Below the pieces are notes generated by a model. The model did not search any database. It was not told the DNA's origin and worked only from the letters and a program-made list of their open reading frames with translations. From Paraburkholderia caribensis (GTDB lineage: Bacteria > Pseudomonadota > Gammaproteobacteria > Burkholderiales > Burkholderiaceae), in the NCBI RefSeq assembly GCF_002902945.1, contig NZ_CP026103.1:1798001-1862000 (forward strand): a DNA stretch of 64,000 nt, given 5' to 3'. A program made the position numbers and the translations under genes. Below are positions 63,384-64,000 of the stretch, piece by piece. Each line of letters opens with the position of its first letter. Within the stretch, counting starts at the first letter, position 1.

Positions 63384-64000
63384 CACGCGCGGCCTTTGCT
63401 CATCGCCGCAAGTTGCCGCAACCGGCGGGCAAGCGCCTTCGACACCACGGGCTTCCCGCCCGCGTCGCCCGTACGGCTCGTGATTTCGCTTTCGCGCAGA
63501 AACAGCGCGGTCTCCCGCGCGACGATCTCGCGCTCGTTGTCGGATGTGATCATGTGGTACGAATCGTCGAGCCAGATGGTGCGCAAGAAGCTCGATCCAA
63601 TCGACGAAGACACGACGCGCGGATTGCGCGGGCTCGATGTTTCGTCGTCGATGGCGTGAATGATCAGGCAGTCGTTGCGGATCGCGCGCAGTTGCGAGCG
63701 CACGCTTGCCGCGAGCCGGCTGGCTTCGTGCAATGCGGGCAGCGAGATCGTCGATGGGCCGACTTCGCTGAAGTCGTCGCGTTCCATCGCCCGTGCGATC
63801 TTGGCTCGCAGCGCATCGTTGCGCAGCCCGTACGGCGCCGATTCGCGATAGCGATAGCGCGATCGCAGCGGCGAGTAGTACGCCCAGTTCAGCAGGAAGC
63901 GATACCACGGAATCGCCCAGCCGTCGTACGCGAGCGTCAGCGACAGCAGCGCGACGGCCTGCGCCTGCGGGCGACGGTGCACGAGCGCGAGCGCGAGCGC
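63383..64000 (-). CDS. Alpha/beta hydrolase, C-terminal part (cut by window edge)
   Basis: About 205 residues are visible and the frame is open to base 64000. The acid is likely in IIHAIDDETSSPRN and the catalytic His in LDDSYHMITSDNER, the C-terminal arrangement of carboxylesterase-type alpha/beta hydrolases. The nucleophile elbow would lie beyond the edge. It precedes mipA in one operon. Confidence 0.7.
   Translation of the reverse strand, partial: ALALALVHRRPQAQAVALLSLTLAYDGWAIPWYRFLLNWAYYSPLRSRYRYRESAPYGLRNDALRAKIARAMERDDFSEVGPSTISLPALHEASRLAASVRSQLRAIRNDCLIIHAIDDETSSPRNPRVVSSSIGSSFLRTIWLDDSYHMITSDNEREIVARETALFLRESEITSRTGDAGGKPVVSKALARRLRQLAAMSKGRA

Overview
The window is about 64 kb of high-GC chromosomal DNA that fits a Burkholderiaceae bacterium, most likely Paraburkholderia or Caballeronia. 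The pointers are OmpC-like burkholderial porins, a DUF3331 protein, many LysR regulators, a membrane-bound PQQ glucose dehydrogenase, and a palindromic repeat rich in CCTACTTTTCTTTG. The organism is inferred from sequence character alone; no database search was made. No rRNA, tRNA or CRISPR array was seen.

Layout. 1-10.7 kb: end of a DASS anion symporter, a small membrane protein, a PLP dehydratase/M14 deacylase pair, a LysE exporter with a divergent LysR gene, NnrU, a DUF1007-NicO metal-export pair, and a siaABCD-type signalling operon whose phosphatase has a soluble CBS-like front end. 11.1-26.2 kb: the centrepiece, a gene set that matches every step of the sulfoglycolytic Entner-Doudoroff (sulfo-ED) pathway for sulfoquinovose. 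It holds a porin, a sodium symporter, a GH31 sulfoquinovosidase with the K-E-R-W-Y substrate signature, a mutarotase, an SDR dehydrogenase, an SMP-30 lactonase, an IlvD/Edd dehydratase, an HpcH aldolase, an aldehyde dehydrogenase, a TauE exporter and a divergent LacI regulator. A perfect 14-bp palindrome lies in front of both main transcription units. The last gene, a Gfo/Idh/MocA oxidoreductase, is frameshifted. 26.9-32.7 kb: PQQ glucose dehydrogenase, a second porin, a 12-copy TTTTGGG array, and a large palindromic repeat split by a complete IS256-family element that sits exactly in a hairpin loop.

32.8-50 kb is rich in redox and electrophile-stress enzymes with local regulators: two aldo/keto reductases, an amidohydrolase, an azoreductase, an AhpD-like protein, an Ohr-like peroxidase broken by an amber codon, a Tat-exported alpha/beta hydrolase, SDRs, an NDH-2-like flavoprotein, an MFS exporter, and an old-yellow-enzyme reductase. 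50-64 kb carries pyruvate:quinone oxidoreductase (poxB), a LysE exporter, a MocR regulator divergent from a DJ-1 protein, a dCache chemoreceptor, a GST next to a three-domain PNPOx-FNR-ferredoxin fusion with its LysR regulator, an AraC regulator, an acetyltransferase, a MipA outer-membrane protein, and a partial alpha/beta hydrolase.

How the sulfo-ED genes fit together (inferred from families): SQ glycosides cross the porin and symporter, the GH31 enzyme frees sulfoquinovose, and the mutarotase and SDR yield the sulfogluconolactone. Lactonase, dehydratase and aldolase then give pyruvate plus sulfolactaldehyde. The aldehyde dehydrogenase makes sulfolactate, which TauE would excrete. No sulfolactate desulfonation gene is visible in the window.
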